This document shows positions 38,394 to 48,803 of a stretch of 64,000 bases of DNA, piece after piece. A program made the position numbers and the translations under genes. The notes beneath the pieces are model-generated. The model had not been told where the DNA came from, ran no database searches, and saw only the letters and a list, made by a program, of their open reading frames with translations. The number at the start of each line of letters is the position of its first letter. Positions within the stretch are counted from its first letter, which is position 1. Source of the DNA: Streptomyces sp. NRRL F-6492 (lineage in GTDB: Bacteria; Actinomycetota; Actinomycetes; Streptomycetales; Streptomycetaceae); contig NZ_LGEG01000013.1 of the NCBI RefSeq assembly GCF_001280125.1, positions 1-64,000 of the forward strand, in the 5' to 3' direction.

Positions 38394-38936
38394 TCACCTG
38401 CCGGAGGTCGTCGGAGCGGTTGCGGTCGGGTCCGGGCCGGCGGCGGTACCGGTGGGGCCCGCGCCGGGGCCGGCCGCCGCGCCCGCCGGCGGCCCCGGGG
38501 AGGCCGTGGCGGCGGGCGGCGGGTCCGCCGGGGCGGAGGCCGTCGGCGTCGGGCTCGGCTTCGGCGGCGCGGCCGCGACCGAGGGCTCGCCGAGCACCTT
38601 GCCGTCCGGGCCGAGGAAGGCGGGGCTGCCGCCCGGGACCATGCCGAGCTCGCGGGCCCGCCGCTCCAGGGCGTCGGGGGCCGCGTAGTCGTCCACGTCC
38701 CGCTGGAGCGCCTGCTCCTCGTCGGTGAGTTCGGTGGTCTCGTTCTTCAGCTCGTTCAGCCTGAAGGAGCCCTGGTTGAGCGCCGAGTTCAGCAGGAGCA
38801 GGCTGATCAGGCCGCCGCCGAGCAGCACGACGACGAGCAGGACGAAGGGGGTGCGGGCGGCCGTGCTGGGCCCCGACGGCATGAGCCGTCCGAGCCGCGC
38901 GGCCCGCCCTTTGAGGGGCCCCTTCGCCGTGCTCAC
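38394..38936 (-). CDS. ftsL: division protein FtsL
   Basis: A small single-pass division protein of 180 aa, longer than usual. A basic cytoplasmic N-terminus, one membrane helix (about 30-50) and a short coiled coil (about 55-95, [18 protein letters not shown]) are typical of FtsL. The last 65 residues are a Pro/Ala/Gly/Thr-rich tail on the outside, which is not part of the usual family. The GTG overlaps the rsmH stop by four bases. The position between rsmH and ftsI supports the name more strongly than the sequence does. Confidence 0.9.
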   Translation of the reverse strand: MSTAKGPLKGRAARLGRLMPSGPSTAARTPFVLLVVVLLGGGLISLLLLNSALNQGSFRLNELKNETTELTDEEQALQRDVDDYAAPDALERRARELGMVPGGSPAFLGPDGKVLGEPSVAAAPPKPSPTPTASAPADPPPAATASPGPPAGAAAGPGAGPTGTAAGPDPTATAPTTSGR

Positions 38937-39889
38937 AGGACGTCTTCCCGGATGCGCTCGACGCCCCGCAGCCGGGCCGGGGCGGCGCGCCGGTTCTCGG
39001 CGACCTCCTCCTCGGTGGGCAGCTCGGCGCCGCGGGTGAGCAGCTTCAGGCGGGGCTGGTACTTCTCGGGGACGACCGGCAGGCCGGGCGGGGCGGTGGT
39101 GGCCGCACCGGCCGCGAAGACCTGCTTGACGATCCGGTCCTCCAGCGACTGGTACGAGAGGACGGCGACCCGGCCGCCGACGGCGAGGGCCTTCACGGCC
39201 GCCGGGATCGCCCGCTCGACGCTGTCGAGCTCGTGGTTGACCTCGATGCGCAGGGCCTGGAAGGTGCGCTTGGCCGGGTTGCCGCCGGTGCGCTTGGCGG
39301 CCTGGGGCAGGGCGTCGCGGATGAGTTCGACGAGCCGGGCGCTGTGGGTGAACGGCTCCTTCTCGCGCTCGCGCACGATCGCGGAGACGATCCGCTTGGC
39401 CTGCTTCTCCTCGCCGTACGCGCGCAGGATCCGGACCAGTTCGCCGGGCGGGTAGGTGTTGAGGACCTCGGCCGCGCCGATGCCGGTCGACTGGTCCATG
39501 CGCATGTCGAGCGGGGCGTCCTGGGCGTAGGCGAAGCCGCGGTCGGCCTCGTCCAGCTGCATGGAGGAGACGCCCAGGTCGAAGAGGACGCCGTCCACCG
39601 CCGGGATGCCGAGCCGGTCGAGGACCTCGGGCAGCTCGTCGTACACCGCGTGGACGAGGGTGGCGCGGTCCCCGTAGGGGGCGAGCCGTTCGCCGGAGAG
39701 CCGCAGGGCCTCCTTGTCCCGGTCGAGGGCGACGAGCCGCACCTCAGGGAACCTCTTCAGCAGGGCCTCGCTGTGGCCGCCGAGCCCCAGGGTGCAGTCG
39801 ACGACGACCGCGCCGGGGCGCTCCAGGGCGGGGGCCAACATGTCCAGGCACCGCTGGAGCATCACCGGGACGTGTCGGTCGTTGCTCAA
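38933..39889 (-). CDS. rsmH: 16S rRNA (cytosine-1402-N4) methyltransferase RsmH (MraW)
   Basis: A 318-aa SAM-dependent methyltransferase acting on C1402 of 16S rRNA. The SAM loop is [16 protein letters not shown] (about residues 29-44) and the family motifs [16 protein letters not shown] and [11 protein letters not shown] are present. It begins with the rare start TTG, just after GAGAGGG, and no ATG or GTG fits the conserved N-terminus HVPVMLQRC. First gene of the dcw run, with a promoter about 185 bases upstream. Confidence 0.96.
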   Translation of the reverse strand: MSNDRHVPVMLQRCLDMLAPALERPGAVVVDCTLGLGGHSEALLKRFPEVRLVALDRDKEALRLSGERLAPYGDRATLVHAVYDELPEVLDRLGIPAVDGVLFDLGVSSMQLDEADRGFAYAQDAPLDMRMDQSTGIGAAEVLNTYPPGELVRILRAYGEEKQAKRIVSAIVREREKEPFTHSARLVELIRDALPQAAKRTGGNPAKRTFQALRIEVNHELDSVERAIPAAVKALAVGGRVAVLSYQSLEDRIVKQVFAAGAATTAPPGLPVVPEKYQPRLKLLTRGAELPTEEEVAENRRAAPARLRGVERIREDVL

Positions 39890-40505
39890 TGCGCCCTCTC
39901 AAGTCGGGCGCGGGGGACGCACCGCCGGGTCCCCGCCCGCTCGCTGGGGAGAAGCGGTCGTCCGGCGCCGGAAGGGCGCGTCGGCCGACCGGCGAGCGGG
40001 AGGAGGCCGAGCCGTGGGTACCGCCGCGCACACGGGGGAGAAACCGCGGAAATCGCTCGTTGTCTCCGTGAACTTCGCGTCACTTTAGTCCACCGGACCC
40101 GCCGGTCAATCAACCCGCTGGCGCGTCGCACGGCCCCGGCGGTCCCGTCGGACATTCCGGACGGCTCACTCGTTCGGGGTGCGGCTCTCCCTCCTGTGGG
40201 TCAGCTCACACCGGGGCTCGTTGACGTCCTCCGCCCCCTCGCGCGGCGGGCCGCGCGGAGCCGCGTCCCTCGCCGTCCGCACCGCGCCGGCCTCCGGGAC
40301 GAGGGGCCGCCGCGCGGGATCGGCCCGTCGGACACCCCCGCCGTCGGCCAGGCTTAACGGTCCAAACTCCGGCATTTCCTCCGTACTTGCCGGCAGCCGA
40401 GTGACACGACCCGGCCGGGCCAACAAGAATGCCCGGGTGGACACCCCCCGACAGATCCCACCGGGGGCAGGTGTCCGTGTGTTTCGGAAGGCCGAGGAGG
40501 GCCGG
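39890..40505. other. divergent regulatory region between rsmH and moxR
   Basis: This 616-base gap holds the rsmH promoter (40082-40109) and the moxR leader. There is no mraZ gene, which stands here in many other bacteria. Three GACAC cores (40403-40407, 40440-40444 and, inverted, 40471-40475) lie upstream of moxR; they could be WhiA sites or chance. No reading frame in it has gene-like composition. Confidence 0.5.
40082..40109 (-). promoter_or_regulatory. putative promoter of the dcw cluster (rsmH)
   Basis: On the minus strand, -35 TTGACC (40104-40109) and -10 TAAAGT (40082-40087) are 16 bases apart, close to the vegetative consensus. Transcription would start near 40075. TGACGCGAAGTTC just past the -10 matches the BldD box at seven of eight fixed positions. 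Confidence 0.65.
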
Positions 40506-41524
<1,019 letters not shown>

Positions 41525-41525
<1 letters not shown>

Positions 41526-42877
41526 TGACGAGCGCCGCCGTGCCGGACGGGCAGCGGGGCGACGACGACCGGGGCGGGCTGCGGGCCGCCCTGAGCGGCC
41601 TCACCACCCGCGGCCGGTCCTTCCTCGCCGCCGGGGTGGCCGCCGCCGTCTGCGCGTACGTCCTCGGCCAGGCCGACCTGCTGCGCGTCGGGCTGCTGCT
41701 CGCCGTCCTGCCGCTGGTCTGCGTCCTCGTGCTGCACCGGACCCGCTACCGGGTCGCGGCCTCGCGGCTGCTGACCCCGCAGCGGGTGGAGACGGGCACC
41801 GAGGCCCGGGTCCAGCTGCGGATGGAGAACGTCTCCAAGCTGCCCACCGGGCTGCTCATGCTCCAGGACCACGTGCCGTACATGCTGGGGTCCCGTCCCC
41901 GGTTCGTCCTCGACCGGGTCGAGGCGGGCGGGCGGCGCGAGGTGTCCTACCGGGTCCGCTCGGACCTGCGCGGCCGCTTCCCGCTCGGGCCGCTCCAGCT
42001 GCGGCTGAGCGACCCCTTCGGGATGTGCGAGCTGACCCGTTCCTTCAGCGCGTACGACACCCTCACCGTGGTGCCCAGGACCGAGGTCCTGCCGCCGGTC
42101 GGGCTCTTCGGCGAGGCCGCCGGGCACGGCGAGGGGCAGCGGCGGGCGCTCGCCCTCTCCGGCGACGACGACGTCATCCCCCGCGCCTACCGCCACGGCG
42201 ACGACCTGCGCCGGGTGCACTGGCGCTCCACCGCCCGCTACGGCGAGCTGATGGTCCGGCGCGAGGAGCAGCCGCAGCGGGCCCGCTGCACCGTCCTCCT
42301 CGACACCCGCGAGGTCGCCTACCGGGGCGCGGGCCCCGACTCCGCCTTCGAGTGGGCGGTCTCCGGGACCGCCTCCGCGCTCGTCCACATGCTGGAGCGC
42401 GGCTACACGGTGCGGCTGCTCACCGACACCGGCAGCGCGGTGCCCGGCGAGGGCTCCGAGGGCTTCGGCGGTTCGGTGCAGGACCCGGCCGACTCGGCCG
42501 GTCTGATGATGGACACCCTCGCGGTCGTCGACCACTCCGAGGGGGCCGGCCTCTCGCGCGCCTCCGACGTGCTGCGGGCGGGCGGCGACGGGCTGCTCGT
42601 CGCCTTCCTCGGCGACCTCGACGAGGAGCAGGCCGCGCTCGTCGCCCGGATGCGGGGGCGCACCGGCGCGGCCGTCGCCTTCGTCCTGGACTCCGGCGCC
42701 TGGCTGACCGGCGGTTCGGTCTCCGGGGCGGTCGAGGACCGGGTGCGGCAGCTGCGCGAGGCGGGCTGGACGGCGCTCGCCGTGCCGCCCGGGGCGCGGC
42801 TCGCCGAGCTGTGGCAGCAGGCGGCCGGCGCCCGCGCGGAGGCCGCCGCCGACACCCCCTACGGAGGATGGTCATGA
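41525..42877 (+). CDS. DUF58 domain protein
   Basis: A 450-aa protein with two membrane helices (about residues 33-73) and a large cytoplasmic part. The DUF58 core is visible as GDDLRRVHWRSTAR with the nearby VRREEQPQR. DUF58 is related to von Willebrand factor A domains and is coupled to MoxR ATPases. The ATG overlaps the moxR stop by one base (TGATG); a GTG just before it is an alternative. Function unknown; the operon suggests an envelope protein complex. Confidence 0.9.
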
Positions 42878-45357
42878 GCGGGCGCGCACGGCTGACGCTG
42901 GCCTCCTGGGCCGCCACCCTGATGGCGGCCGGGGCCCTGCTCCCGCTGGTCAAGCCGGCCACCTGGATCTTCACGGCGGCCTTCGTGCTCGCCCTGGTGA
43001 GCGGGGCGGGCGCGCTGGCCCGGCGGGTGCGGCCGGCCCGGACCCCGGCCCTCCTCGCCCAGGCCGTGGTCGCGCTGCTCGCGCTGACCGCGATCTTCGC
43101 CCGTGAGCAGGCGGTCCTCTGGTTCCTTCCCGGGCCGCGGGCCGTGACGCACGCCGCCGAGCTGTTCCGGGCGGGCGCCGAGGACGTCGGCCGGTACGCG
43201 GTTCCCGCGCCGGACACCGAGGGCATCCGGCTCATGCTGGTCGGCGGCGTGGTGGTGATCGGGTTCCTGGTGGACGTCCTCGCGGTCACCTTCCGCAAGG
43301 CGGCCCCGGCCGGTCTGCCGCTGCTCGCCCTGTACTCGGTGGCGGCCGGCCTCTCCGGCGGCGGCGCGGGCTGGCTGTGGTTCCTCCTGGCGGGCACCGG
43401 CTATCTGCTGCTGCTCCTCGCCGAGGGCCGGGACCGGCTCTCGCAGTGGGGGCGGGTCTTCGGCGCCGTCCAGCGCTCCGGCCGGCCGGGGACGACCGCG
43501 GGCGGGGGCGGCCAGGCCTTCGCGCCGGTCCGCACCGGGCGCCGTATCGGGGCCGTGGCCCTGGGGGTGGCGCTGGTGGTGCCGTTCGCGCTGCCCGGTC
43601 TGGGCGGCGGCCTCCTCCTCGGCGGCGGCGGCGGCGAGGGCTCCGGGGGCACGGGCAAGGGCGGCACGATCTCCACCGTGAACCCGCTGGTCTCCCTCCA
43701 GGACGACCTGCGCCAGCAGGAGGACCGGGAGGTCCTGCGCTACCGGACCAACGCGCTCGACACCAGCAACATGTACCTGCGGCTCGTCGCGCTCGACCAG
43801 TTCGACGGCCTGTCGTGGAAGTCCTCGGCCCGTCCGATCGTGGACGTGCCGGAGCGGCTCCCGTGGCCGGAGGGGCTCGCGCAGGGCGTCCGGGTCACCG
43901 AGGTGACCGGCAACTTCGTCGCCTCCGGGAACTACGAGCAGAAGTGGCTGCCCATGCCGTACCCGGCGGCCCGGGTCGACGTCGAGGGGCGCTGGCGGTA
44001 CGAGCCGGCCGGCCGGGTGCTGGTCGGCGACGACAAGCAGACCACCCGGGGCGCCCGCTACCAGGTCGCCAGTCTGGACGTGCAGCCGACGGCGGAGCAG
44101 CTGGCCGCCGCCCGGCCCGCCCCGGAGCAGCTGCGCCGGGAGTACACCAAGGTGCCCGTGTCGCTGCCGGCCGACGTGCGGGAGACGGCCCGGCAGGTCA
44201 CCGAGGGCGCGCGCAACGACTACGAGCGGGCCGTCAGGCTCCAGGACTGGTTCGCCCGGGACGGCGGTTTCCGCTACGACGTGGACGTGAAGTCCGGCAC
44301 CGGGGTGCAGGCGGTCTCCCGCTTCCTGAAGGACAAGCAGGGCTTCTGCGTCCACTTCTCCTTCTCGATGGCGGCGATGGCCCGCTCGCTGGGGATCCCG
44401 GCCCGGGTGGCCGTGGGCTTCATGCCGGGCACGCCCCAGAGCGACGGATCGGTGTCGGTCGGCATCCGGGACGCGCACGCGTGGCCCGAGCTGTACTTCG
44501 AGGGGGCGGGCTGGACGCGGTTCGAGCCGACCCCGGCGCGGGGCTCCACCCCCGCGTACGCCCGGGAGACCACGCCCTCGGGCTCGGCCACCGGGCCCGC
44601 GCAGCCCCAGCGGAGCGCCTCGGCGCAGCCGTCCGCCGCGCCGAGCGCCTCGGAGAGCTGCACGCCGCAGATGCGCCGGCTCGGCGACTGCGGCCCGGAG
44701 CCGGCGGCGGCCGGGGCGTCCTCGGACGGTTCGGGTCCGGATCCGCTGGCGACGACCCTGGTCTCCCTGGGCGTGGTCGCGCTCCTGGTCCTGCCGCTGC
44801 TTCCGCTGTTCTGGCGGACCCGGGCCCGCGCCCGGCGGCTCGGTGCCGCCGGGTCGGGGGACGCGGAGGGGACGGCCCCGCCGTCCGGGCCCGTGGACGG
44901 GCGGTCCGGACGGGCCGCGACGCGGGGCGCCGGGGGGACGGCGGCCCGGACCCTCGCGGTCTGGCGGGAGATCAACGACACGGCCTGGGACTACGGCGTC
45001 GAGCCGGACGAGTCGCAGACGCCGCGCGGGACGGCGGCGCGCATCGTACGCCTGGGCGAGCTGCGGGGCGAGTCCGCCGAAGCGGTGCACCGGGTGGCGC
45101 GGGCGGTGGAGGAGGTGCTTTATTCGCCCCGGCCGCAGCCGGTCGCGGGCCTGGCCGAGGAGGCCGGGCGGGTCCGGGCGGGCTTCCACGCGGGCGCGGA
45201 CCGGCTCACCCGCCTCCGTGCCCTCCTGGCCCCCCGCTCGGCGGTCCGGGTCCGCTGGGCGGCCTCGGCCCGCTGGGCGTCGACGGCGGCCCGCTGGTCG
45301 GACCGCCGCCACGCCCTGACGGCCCGCTTCCGCCGGGCGCCGCACGGGGCGGGCTGA
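42874..45357 (+). CDS. membrane transglutaminase-like protein (TgpA type)
   Basis: An 827-aa protein. The first 270 residues hold about six membrane helices. An extracellular transglutaminase domain follows with the catalytic Cys in KQGFCVHFSFSM (C492) and His in IRDAHAWPELYFEG (H535). A Pro/Ser/Ala-rich stretch, a last membrane helix (about 630-650) and a cytoplasmic DUF4129-like tail complete it. The layout matches TgpA-type proteins. It may crosslink or cleave surface proteins. The ATG overlaps the DUF58 stop (ATGA) and has GGAGG at six bases. Confidence 0.92.
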   Translation: MSGRARLTLASWAATLMAAGALLPLVKPATWIFTAAFVLALVSGAGALARRVRPARTPALLAQAVVALLALTAIFAREQAVLWFLPGPRAVTHAAELFRAGAEDVGRYAVPAPDTEGIRLMLVGGVVVIGFLVDVLAVTFRKAAPAGLPLLALYSVAAGLSGGGAGWLWFLLAGTGYLLLLLAEGRDRLSQWGRVFGAVQRSGRPGTTAGGGGQAFAPVRTGRRIGAVALGVALVVPFALPGLGGGLLLGGGGGEGSGGTGKGGTISTVNPLVSLQDDLRQQEDREVLRYRTNALDTSNMYLRLVALDQFDGLSWKSSARPIVDVPERLPWPEGLAQGVRVTEVTGNFVASGNYEQKWLPMPYPAARVDVEGRWRYEPAGRVLVGDDKQTTRGARYQVASLDVQPTAEQLAAARPAPEQLRREYTKVPVSLPADVRETARQVTEGARNDYERAVRLQDWFARDGGFRYDVDVKSGTGVQAVSRFLKDKQGFCVHFSFSMAAMARSLGIPARVAVGFMPGTPQSDGSVSVGIRDAHAWPELYFEGAGWTRFEPTPARGSTPAYARETTPSGSATGPAQPQRSASAQPSAAPSASESCTPQMRRLGDCGPEPAAAGASSDGSGPDPLATTLVSLGVVALLVLPLLPLFWRTRARARRLGAAGSGDAEGTAPPSGPVDGRSGRAATRGAGGTAARTLAVWREINDTAWDYGVEPDESQTPRGTAARIVRLGELRGESAEAVHRVARAVEEVLYSPRPQPVAGLAEEAGRVRAGFHAGADRLTRLRALLAPRSAVRVRWAASARWASTAARWSDRRHALTARFRRAPHGAG

Positions 45358-45376
45358 GCGGGCCGGGCGCACGGGC

Positions 45377-45406
45377 GGGGGCGGAGTCTTCTCGGACTCC
45401 GCCCCC
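45377..45406 (+). terminator. terminator of the moxR operon
   Basis: A perfect 12-bp stem (45377-45388 and 45395-45406) with a 6-base loop, 19 bases after the transglutaminase stop. Confidence 0.85.
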
Positions 45407-45453
45407 TCCCCAGGGGGAGTCCCGCACCTCCCCGTACCTGCTCGCGCAACGGA

Positions 45454-45502
45454 CGAGCCCCGCGGGGCCGCTGCGCTCGGGAGCGCGGCTCTGCGGGGCT
45501 CG
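45454..45502. terminator. long nested hairpin between converging genes
   Basis: An outer stem (45454-45463 and 45493-45502) encloses inner pairings including GCGCTC/GAGCGC. It lies 38 bases past the end of the DUF3040 gene and can form on either strand. Confidence 0.6.
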
Positions 45503-45540
45503 GTTCGTCGGAGGGGGCGGGGCTTCCGCTCAGGGGGCCG

Positions 45541-45942
45541 TCAGTGGGCGCCGCCCTGTTCGTCGCGGCGGCGCTGCCACCGCTCTTCGATCCGGTTCAT
45601 CATGGGGCGTCGCTGCCGGGTCTTACGGCCGCCGGCCGTCGTTCCACCCGCAGCCTGCTGCTCACCCGGCTTGGGCGCCTTGCGCCAGCCGGTGACCGCC
45701 AGGACCGCGCAGCCCAGCATGACGAGGAATCCCACCACGCTGATCCAGATCTGCTGTGCGACCATTCCGGCCATGAGGAGCGCGATACCCACCAGGAAGC
45801 CGGCGACTGCCTGGTAAACCCGTCGCCGGGTGTACGTACGCAGTCCGCTTCCCTCGAGCGCTGTCGCGAACTTGGGATCTTCGGCGTACAGCGCTCGCTC
45901 CATCTGCTCGAGCATTCGCTGCTCGTGCTCCGAGAGCGGCAC
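45541..45942 (-). CDS. DUF3040 membrane protein
   Basis: A 133-aa actinobacterial protein. A conserved N-terminal helix LSEHEQRMLEQMERAL begins almost at once, two membrane helices follow (about 43-62 and 66-86), and the C-terminus is basic. The family is confined to actinobacteria. Its S. coelicolor counterpart near the dcw cluster has been linked to division proteins, as I recall, so a division role is plausible. The GTG has GGAGGA five bases upstream. A TATCCT -10-like box (45993-45998) lies about 50 bases before the start. Confidence 0.9.
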   Translation of the reverse strand: MPLSEHEQRMLEQMERALYAEDPKFATALEGSGLRTYTRRRVYQAVAGFLVGIALLMAGMVAQQIWISVVGFLVMLGCAVLAVTGWRKAPKPGEQQAAGGTTAGGRKTRQRRPMMNRIEERWQRRRDEQGGAH

Positions 45943-46214
45943 GGAGTCCTCCTAGTCGTCGGTCGCGGGGGCGACCGGTTTGCGGCCCTTTCAGGATAGG
46001 CAGGGAATCGCCCCCGTGAAACCCGCCCACAATGCCGAATAGCCAATCCGGGCCGCCATGCGGATCGGTTGCTGAGGCGTTGATTCCCCGGGCTCCCGTC
46101 CGTCATGCCGGATGGTGTCCCCCGATCATACGGGGCCGGGGCCCGGACCGGGCGTGCTGTGGCGTACTCCATGGGGCGCCGCGGTCCGAACCGCCGAACG
46201 GGTGACCTCCGGGG

Positions 46215-47003
46215 TCAGGCCCGCTTCTCGCCGAGCACGTGCAGCTGGGTGGCGACGGCGTGGAAGGAGGGCAGCTCCGCGGCGGCCGCCTCCAGCTTGA
46301 GGAGGGCCTCGGCCGCGCCCGGCTCGGTGTCGACGAGGACGCCGGGGACGAGGTCGGCGAAGACCCGGACGCCGTGCACGGCGCCGACCTCCAGGCCGGC
46401 CCCGTCGGCCAGCTCGGCGAGCTGCTCGGCGGTGAAGCGGCGGGGCACGGGGTCGCCCGCGCCCCAGCGGCCCGCCGGGTCGGTGAGCGCGTGCCGGGCC
46501 TCGGTGAAGTGCCCGGCGAGGGCGCGGGCCAGGACGGCGCCGCCGACCCCGGCGGCGAGCAGGCTGAGGCTGCCGCCGGACCGGAGCGCGGCGACCGCGT
46601 TGCGCACGCCCTCGGCGGGGTCGTCGACGTACTCCAGGACGCCGTGGCAGAGCACGGCGTCGTACCCCTCGCGCCCGACCACGTCGAAGAGGCCCCGGAC
46701 GTCGCCCTGGACGCCGGTGACGAGGTCGGCGACGCCGGCCTCGGCGGCCCGGCGCTCCAGCGCGAAGAGCGCGTTGGGGCTGGGGTCGACGACGGTGACC
46801 CGGTGGCCGAGGCGGGCCACCGGCACCGCGAAGTTCCCGGAGCCGCCGCCGGTGTCGAGGACGTCGAGACCGTCCCTCCCGGTGGCCTCGACCCGGCGGT
46901 CCAGGGCGTCCTTGAGGACGTCCCAGACGACGGCGGTGCGCAGGGAGGCGCGCGACGGGCGTGAGGTCGCCTCTCGACCGAAGGCGGGGGAAGGGTCCGG
47001 CAC
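46215..47003 (-). CDS. SAM-dependent methyltransferase
   Basis: A class I methyltransferase of 262 aa. Motif I is VLDTGGGSGNFAVP (about residues 44-57), followed by VTVVDPSPNALF (motif II) and AVLCHGVLEYVDDPAEG (motif IV region). The fold is like UbiE or cypemycin-type enzymes but no substrate motif is seen. The GTG at 47003 was chosen because GAGGAG stands nine bases before it; a GTG at 47042 would add 13 residues without a ribosome site. It lies 67 bases past the HEPN gene on the same strand. Confidence 0.88.
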   Translation of the reverse strand: MPDPSPAFGREATSRPSRASLRTAVVWDVLKDALDRRVEATGRDGLDVLDTGGGSGNFAVPVARLGHRVTVVDPSPNALFALERRAAEAGVADLVTGVQGDVRGLFDVVGREGYDAVLCHGVLEYVDDPAEGVRNAVAALRSGGSLSLLAAGVGGAVLARALAGHFTEARHALTDPAGRWGAGDPVPRRFTAEQLAELADGAGLEVGAVHGVRVFADLVPGVLVDTEPGAAEALLKLEAAAAELPSFHAVATQLHVLGEKRA

Positions 47004-47069
47004 GGCTGTTGACTCCTCGGTGACGGGTACGGACCTCCCCACCCTATGGCCTCGGCCCCGCCTCTCGGA

Positions 47070-47588
47070 TCATCCTCCCTCGTCGTCGCCCCCGGGGCTG
47101 CGGGGCAGCACCGGCTGGAGGGCGAGCAGCCGCTCGACCAGGCGCGAGAAGTACTCGGCGTCCCTGAGGAGGTCGTCGGCCTCCCTCGGGGTGGCCGCGC
47201 TCGTGATGCCCGCCTCGGCGCGGGCCCGGCGCGGCGCGCCGGCGGCGAAGTGGGCGCTCCACTCGGTCAGCTCGGGCGCCAGCTCGGCGAGGAGCTCCCA
47301 GGCGGTCCGTATCGGCTCCCGGCGGCGGGGGGCGGGGTCGGGCGTGCCCCGGGCGGCGAGCACCGCGGCGGCGGCGCGCAGGGCGGCGAGGTGGGCGGTG
47401 GCGTACCGCTCGTGGGGGCGGTCGAGGGCGGCGGCCTCGGCGAGTCCGGCCCGGGACTTGGCGAGGAGGTCGAGGGCGGCGGGCGGGGCGGCGGTGCGGC
47501 GGGAGACGGGGTGGATGTCGGACGCGGGTCCGGAGTGCGCGGGGACCGGGTGGCGCCGGGGTGCGGCTGCTGCGGATGGACGTGCCAT
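47070..47588 (-). CDS. SAV_6107-type HEPN domain protein
   Basis: A 172-aa cytoplasmic protein. The first 35 residues are Pro/Ala-rich and the rest is all-helical, with LLAKSRAGLAEAA and HERYATAHLAALRAAAAVL typical of the SAV_6107 branch of HEPN domains. HEPN proteins are often RNases, but the RxxxxH catalytic motif is not obvious here. The ATG has AGGAGG seven bases upstream. The same gene is conserved next to the dcw cluster in other streptomycetes. Role unknown. Confidence 0.85.
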   Translation of the reverse strand: MARPSAAAAPRRHPVPAHSGPASDIHPVSRRTAAPPAALDLLAKSRAGLAEAAALDRPHERYATAHLAALRAAAAVLAARGTPDPAPRRREPIRTAWELLAELAPELTEWSAHFAAGAPRRARAEAGITSAATPREADDLLRDAEYFSRLVERLLALQPVLPRSPGGDDEGG

Positions 47589-47651
47589 GACGAAGCCTCC
47601 TGTCGTCGCGTGACGGCGCTGTGGCCGTATGTGTCCATCGTGCCCACTCCC

Positions 47652-47670
47652 ACTGACAATCAGTACTGAC
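47652..47670 (+). promoter_or_regulatory. ACTGAC repeat upstream of the YhgE operon
   Basis: ACTGA-CAA-TCAGT (47652-47664) is an inverted repeat, and ACTGAC recurs at once (47665-47670). The same core forms the centre of the larger palindrome at 47706-47731, so this may be a second operator. Confidence 0.45.
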
Positions 47671-47705
47671 CTGCGGTTTTGCGAAGGACTCGATGCGGGG
47701 GTAAC

Positions 47706-47731
47706 TTTTGGACTGACTGGTCAGTTCAAAA
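47706..47731 (+). promoter_or_regulatory. 26-bp near-perfect palindrome, likely TetR operator
   Basis: Two 13-base halves (47706-47718 and 47719-47731) are inverted copies with a single mismatched pair, centred on ACTGACTGGTCAGT. It is A+T-rich at the edges and stands 22 bases before the chosen start of the first gene of an operon that ends in a TetR gene. A TAACTT -10-like box (47702-47707) touches it, so binding would block transcription. Autoregulation by that TetR protein is inferred. Confidence 0.7.
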
Positions 47732-47753
47732 ATGGGGAGTGGGGGGTGAGTCC

Positions 47754-48803
47754 GTGGGCGCGGAAGCCGAGGAACAGCCGCACGGCGCCGCCGTCGTGGT
47801 GGACGGCTTCGGACTGAGGGGGCCGCGGGGCTGGGCCTTCCGGAAGGTGTCCTTCCGGGCGGAGCCGGGCACGCTGGTGGCGATCGAGGGGCCGTCGGGC
47901 TCGGGCCGCACCTGTCTGCTGCTCGCGCTCACCGGCCGGATGAGGGCCAAGGAGGGGCACGCCGAGATCGGCGGCCTCCCGCTGCCCCGGAAGATGGCCG
48001 CGGTGCGCCGGATCAGCGCGCTGGGCCAGGTCCCGGGCGTCAACGAGCTCGATCCCGCCCTCACGGTCGCGGAGCACCTGCGCGAGCGGGCGCTGCTCCA
48101 GCACCGCTTCGACGGTTCCGTACGGGCGCTGCTGCGGCGCCCCGGCACGCGGGCGGCGGAGGCGCGGGCCCGGATCGAGGAGGCCGTGGCGGCCGCGGGG
48201 CTCGACCTCGACGCCCTGCCGAAGGGCGGACGGACCTCCGTACGGGATCTGGAGCGGCTCGAAGCGCTGCGCCTGTCGATCGCCCTCGCCCTGATCGGGC
48301 GCCCCCGGCTGCTCGCCGTGGACGACACGGACATGAAGCTCTCGGACGCGGCCCGGACCGAGGTCTGGGCGCTCCTGCGCTCCCTGACCGCGGCCGGGAC
48401 GACCGTCCTCGCCGTCTGCAGCGAGGCTCCGGAGGACGCCCTGCGGATCACCACGCTCGCCCCGGAGGACCCGGTGGAGGAGCCGACGGCGGACCCGGCG
48501 GCCGCCGGGACGCCCGGAGCCCCCGCGGAGGCCACCGGCGAGAGGACCACCGGCACCGGCAGCACCGACGCGGAGGCCGCCGACACGGAGGAGCCCCGCG
48601 CGAAGGCCGCCGAAACGAAGGCCGACACGAAGGCCGACACGAAGAAGGCCCGTACGAAGGCCACCGGCGCGGACGGCGCGAAGGCGGACGGCACCGGAGC
48701 GGACGGCACCGGGACCGACGGCACCGACACCGGCGCGGGCACCACCGCGTCCACGACCGAGGAGGGGGCGGCCGATGCGCTCGCCGAAACTGGCCGCTCT
48801 TGA
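47754..48803 (+). CDS. ABC-type ATP-binding protein with degenerate motifs
   Basis: A 349-aa protein with an ABC nucleotide-binding fold. Walker A reads GPSGSGRT (46-53), with Arg at the lysine position. The Walker B strand ends LLAVDD (second Asp at 191 where Glu is usual). The signature LSGGQ is replaced by sequence around SVRDLERLEAL. ATP hydrolysis may thus be weak or absent. Residues 240-349 are a low-complexity tail of Ala, Thr, Lys, Asp and Gly. The GTG at 47754 was preferred because GGGGGG stands seven bases before it; starts upstream (47739, 47679) exist. It overlaps the YhgE gene by 29 bases. Confidence 0.85.
   Translation: MGAEAEEQPHGAAVVVDGFGLRGPRGWAFRKVSFRAEPGTLVAIEGPSGSGRTCLLLALTGRMRAKEGHAEIGGLPLPRKMAAVRRISALGQVPGVNELDPALTVAEHLRERALLQHRFDGSVRALLRRPGTRAAEARARIEEAVAAAGLDLDALPKGGRTSVRDLERLEALRLSIALALIGRPRLLAVDDTDMKLSDAARTEVWALLRSLTAAGTTVLAVCSEAPEDALRITTLAPEDPVEEPTADPAAAGTPGAPAEATGERTTGTGSTDAEAADTEEPRAKAAETKADTKADTKKARTKATGADGAKADGTGADGTGTDGTDTGAGTTASTTEEGAADALAETGRS

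Noticed and set aside
40166..40444. A 92-codon frame on the minus strand upstream of rsmH
   Set aside because: No ribosome site, random-looking composition rich in Arg and Pro, and it covers the regulatory gap.
40403..40475. Three GACAC cores upstream of moxR as WhiA sites
   Set aside because: The five-base core is too short to be convincing without a known WhiA target, so it is mentioned only in the gap entry.
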